Source: an uncultured Mogibacterium sp.
GTDB taxonomy: Bacteria; Bacillota; Clostridia; Peptostreptococcales; Anaerovoracaceae
Direction of reading: 5' to 3'
NCBI RefSeq assembly: GCF_938041965.1
Contig: NZ_CALISE010000019.1
Coordinates: forward strand, 62,001 to 126,000
DNA length: 64,000 nt
Below the pieces are notes generated by a model, which was given only the letters and a program-made list of their open reading frames with translations, was not told the origin of the DNA and ran no database searches. The position numbers were made by a program, and so were the translations under genes. Shown piece after piece: positions 62,160 through 64,000 of the stretch; position 1 is the first letter of the stretch, and each line of letters begins with the position of its first letter.

Positions 62160-62927
62160 ATGAGTGTACAGGAAATTGATTTGAGAAGACTTGTCATAAA
62201 GGCTTTTCATATGAATGACGTTGAGATGGGTGATCACAATAGCGTTGGTTATAACGGTGTAATGACCGTATCCAAAGAGATTATCCCATCACTACTTGAG
62301 AAGTATGAAAAACTTGATAATATAGATATTCAGGTAATTAAACCTGGAAATCATGATAGATGGACTAATACTATCATGGATATCATTCCTATCTCTGCAA
62401 AGGTACTTGGAAAGTGTGGAGAGGGTATCACTCATACATTAACAGGTGTATATGTGATGCTTACAGGTGTTGATACTGAAGGAAAACAGACACACGAGTT
62501 TGGATCTTCAGAAGGTCAGCTTAGCGAACAGTTAGTTCTTGGTAGGGCTGGTACACCAGGTGAAGATGACTATATTATCTCCTTCGATGTTACTTTTAAA
62601 AAGGATATGGGACAGGATAGACATGGTTGTCTCGAAGCTCATCAAGCTTGCGATGATTTTATTCAGATATACAGAGAGCTGATGAAGAAATTTGACGGAA
62701 ATAAAGCGACAGAGCGTCATGAGTACCATGACATTGCCAGACCAGGTCAGAAGAAGGTATTAATTATCAGGCAGGTTGCTGGTCAGGGCGCTATGTACGA
62801 CACATATCTGTTCCCAGATGAGCCATCAGGCGCTCATGGTGGGCGTTCTATAATAGAGATGAACAATATGCCAGTCTTCCTAACTCCAAATGAGTACAGA
62901 GACGGGGCTATTCGTTCAATGCAGTAA
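62160..62927 (+). CDS. prdD: Proline reductase cluster protein PrdD
   Basis: A 255-residue protein homologous to the central part of PrdA (about residues 165-415): compare EFGSSEG and VAGQGAMYDTYLFPDEPSG with the PrdA equivalents. It stops (GAIRSMQ) exactly where PrdA reaches its cleavage cysteine. ATG 62160 has GAGG 7 bases upstream; an in-frame ATG at 62154 is too close to it. PrdD and PrdE are conserved in prd clusters; they have been suggested to help maturation or form a related complex. prdE follows 12 bases later. Confidence 0.9.
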   Translation: MSVQEIDLRRLVIKAFHMNDVEMGDHNSVGYNGVMTVSKEIIPSLLEKYEKLDNIDIQVIKPGNHDRWTNTIMDIIPISAKVLGKCGEGITHTLTGVYVMLTGVDTEGKQTHEFGSSEGQLSEQLVLGRAGTPGEDDYIISFDVTFKKDMGQDRHGCLEAHQACDDFIQIYRELMKKFDGNKATERHEYHDIARPGQKKVLIIRQVAGQGAMYDTYLFPDEPSGAHGGRSIIEMNNMPVFLTPNEYRDGAIRSMQ

Positions 62928-62939
62928 GGAGGTGCTGAT

Positions 62940-63422
62940 ATGGGAATTGGTCCTTCAACAAAAGAAACAAGCTTACATCATTTTAGAGATCCACTAGTAG
63001 ATATCGTCGGTTCAGATTCTGGCATTGATCTAATGGGAATCCTACTATTCGGTACGTCAGATGACAACAAGGAGAAGCTTAGAAATAGCAAACGTGCTGC
63101 CATTATGGCTGAAGGCATGAGAGCTGATGGTGTAATTCTTACATCTGACGGATGGGGAAATAGTGACGTAGACTATACAAACTGCGTCGAGGAGCTCGGA
63201 GAGATGGGAATCCCTATGTCCGGGCTAAACTTTAGTGGTACCATGGCTACTTTCGTGGTTGAAAATGAATATTTGCAGAATAATATCGTAGATATAAATA
63301 AGAACCCTGAAGGGCTTGAATCTAATATCGTCGGTGAGAACAACATGACCGCGGACGATGTTAAGAAAGCTCTTATGATTCTTAAAATTCGCATGAAAGA
63401 AAAAGAACTCAAAAATAGATAG
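62940..63422 (+). CDS. prdE: Proline reductase cluster protein PrdE
   Basis: A 160-residue protein homologous to the C-terminal, pyruvoyl-bearing part of PrdA. Its first residues MGIGPSTKE align with CIGPASKE of PrdA, so the start codon takes the place of the cleavage cysteine and no pyruvoyl group would form by the PrdA route. GILLFGTSDDNKEKLRNSKR and DGWGNSDVDYTN match the following PrdA segments. AAGGAGG precedes the ATG. It likely pairs with PrdD. Confidence 0.9.
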   Translation: MGIGPSTKETSLHHFRDPLVDIVGSDSGIDLMGILLFGTSDDNKEKLRNSKRAAIMAEGMRADGVILTSDGWGNSDVDYTNCVEELGEMGIPMSGLNFSGTMATFVVENEYLQNNIVDINKNPEGLESNIVGENNMTADDVKKALMILKIRMKEKELKNR

Positions 63423-63460
63423 TAAGACGGTATTGTCATTGATATGATATAATACCAATA

Positions 63461-63486
63461 GGGATGACGGGCAATTCCGGCATCCC
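63461..63486 (+). terminator. Weak terminator after prdE
   Basis: GGGATG-A-CGG (63461-63470) pairs with CCG-G-CATCCC (63477-63486), followed by TTATTCT. The U tract is poor. Confidence 0.5.
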
Positions 63487-63563
63487 TTATTCTATGGATG
63501 AGATTATCCTTAGAACACTAAAATTTCATCATCATCAATATTTTTATAAGATAAGGAGAGTTT

Positions 63564-63602
63564 GTGATCAGTTTCGCTACGAGGCTAGATTGCACGATAT
63601 GA
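63564..63602 (+). CDS. 12-codon upstream minicistron
   Basis: A GTG with a strong AAGGAG site 5-6 bases upstream opens a 12-residue frame (MISFATRLDCTI) whose TGA overlaps the ATG of the flavodoxin gene (ATGA). It may deliver ribosomes to that ATG by translational coupling, or mark a frame break near the start of the gene. Confidence 0.35.
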   Translation: MISFATRLDCTI

Positions 63603-64000
63603 CGCATATGAGAAATCCAAATAGACAGGCGGCAAAGAGACGTGCATCCCAATCAGAGGGTTCCGATACTATACTAATCTATAATTCTAGCAATGGTGCC
63701 ACAGAGAAGTATGCAGAATGGATAGCAGAAGCACTGGACTGCGATGTGATGAAATATTCACGCGCTAAACTAGGATATGCCTCGATGTATAAAAATATAA
63801 TATTTGGCAGCTGGATTAGGGGTGGTGAGATAACACGATTTAATATGCTTCGCGCAAACCTATCAAATTTTGGTATAGATAATAATAACCTTATCGTATT
63901 TGCAACTGGCGTTATTGAGCCGACAGATGAGTATAGGACCTTTGTAAAAGGGCTTAATGGCTGTAAACAGCTGCCGGATGATTGTTTTTATATGCTTCCA
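63599..64000 (+). CDS. Flavodoxin-domain protein, N-terminal part
   Basis: The first 134 residues of a protein that runs off the window. After a basic N-terminal stretch, TILIYNSSNGATEKYAEWIA is the FMN-phosphate loop of a flavodoxin-like domain (first strand, then T/S-rich loop), with IIFGSWIRGG and LIVFATGVIEP as the next two strands. It resembles the flavodoxin-domain / HemG-like oxidoreductases of clostridia. The ATG at 63599 overlaps the stop of a 12-codon frame that owns the good ribosome binding site. Partner and substrate are unknown. Confidence 0.75.
   Translation, partial: MTHMRNPNRQAAKRRASQSEGSDTILIYNSSNGATEKYAEWIAEALDCDVMKYSRAKLGYASMYKNIIFGSWIRGGEITRFNMLRANLSNFGIDNNNLIVFATGVIEPTDEYRTFVKGLNGCKQLPDDCFYMLP

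Overview
The window comes from a low-to-moderate GC anaerobic Firmicute of the class Clostridia. The evidence is the D-proline reductase (prd) genes with an in-frame UGA for selenocysteine, a bacterial V-type (NtpA-type) ATPase, class 3 fructose-1,6-bisphosphatase, a RicT homologue, a class B sortase and strong AGGAGG ribosome binding sites. The gene set fits an amino-acid-fermenting (Stickland) oral or gut member of the Peptostreptococcales / Anaerovoracaceae (Mogibacterium-like) group. I cannot name a species from sequence alone.

Layout. 1-3.1 kb: 3' end of addB, a WalJ-like MBL hydrolase and rlmH. 3.2-5.4 kb: an EamA transporter divergent from a LysR regulator, with a palindrome between them, then a small membrane protein. 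5.5-14.3 kb: a complete V-ATPase operon in Enterococcus hirae order (ntpF-I-K-E-C-G-A-B-D); the K subunit carries the Na+-site residues. 14.4-20.7 kb: single genes (NfeD-like protein, phosphohexomutase, class B sortase, HisC/CobD-like aminotransferase, nitroreductase, flavin-oxidase-like protein) and a GC-rich, strongly structured candidate RNA at about 19.99-20.16 kb. 20.9-26.3 kb: TetR regulator, two-gene ABC exporter-type transporter and a GH114-like lipoprotein. 26.3-34.4 kb: a phosphoribosyltransferase, two tandem acyl-CoA ligases, an alanine/ornithine-racemase-family enzyme, greA, and a lysS with an extra C-terminal tRNA-binding domain. 34.5-44 kb: a MetE-like gene and its decayed paralogue, msrAB, an ArsC/Spx-family protein, a membrane XRE regulator, adenine deaminase, CCA transferase, and an LPXTG-type surface protein whose reading frame is interrupted at a poly(A) tract. 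44-55.2 kb: nucleotidyltransferase and gltX on the minus strand, then a housekeeping cluster tmk-holB-ricT-trmN6-(DUF948-like)-murA-fbp-SDR. 55.26 kb: tRNA-Arg(ACG).

55.5-63.4 kb is the most distinctive part. It holds a stand-alone copy of the PrdA N-terminal region, proline racemase (prdF, minus strand), and divergently prdC-prdA-small protein-prdB(Sec)-prdD-prdE. Together these convert L-proline to D-proline and reduce it to 5-aminovalerate as an electron sink; PrdC is thought to deliver electrons. PrdD and PrdE look like a PrdA-type protein divided at the pyruvoyl cleavage site. With the stand-alone N-terminal copy, every section of PrdA therefore exists a second time as separate polypeptides. 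The window ends inside a flavodoxin-domain gene.

All functional assignments rest on motif recognition and gene context; no database search was possible.
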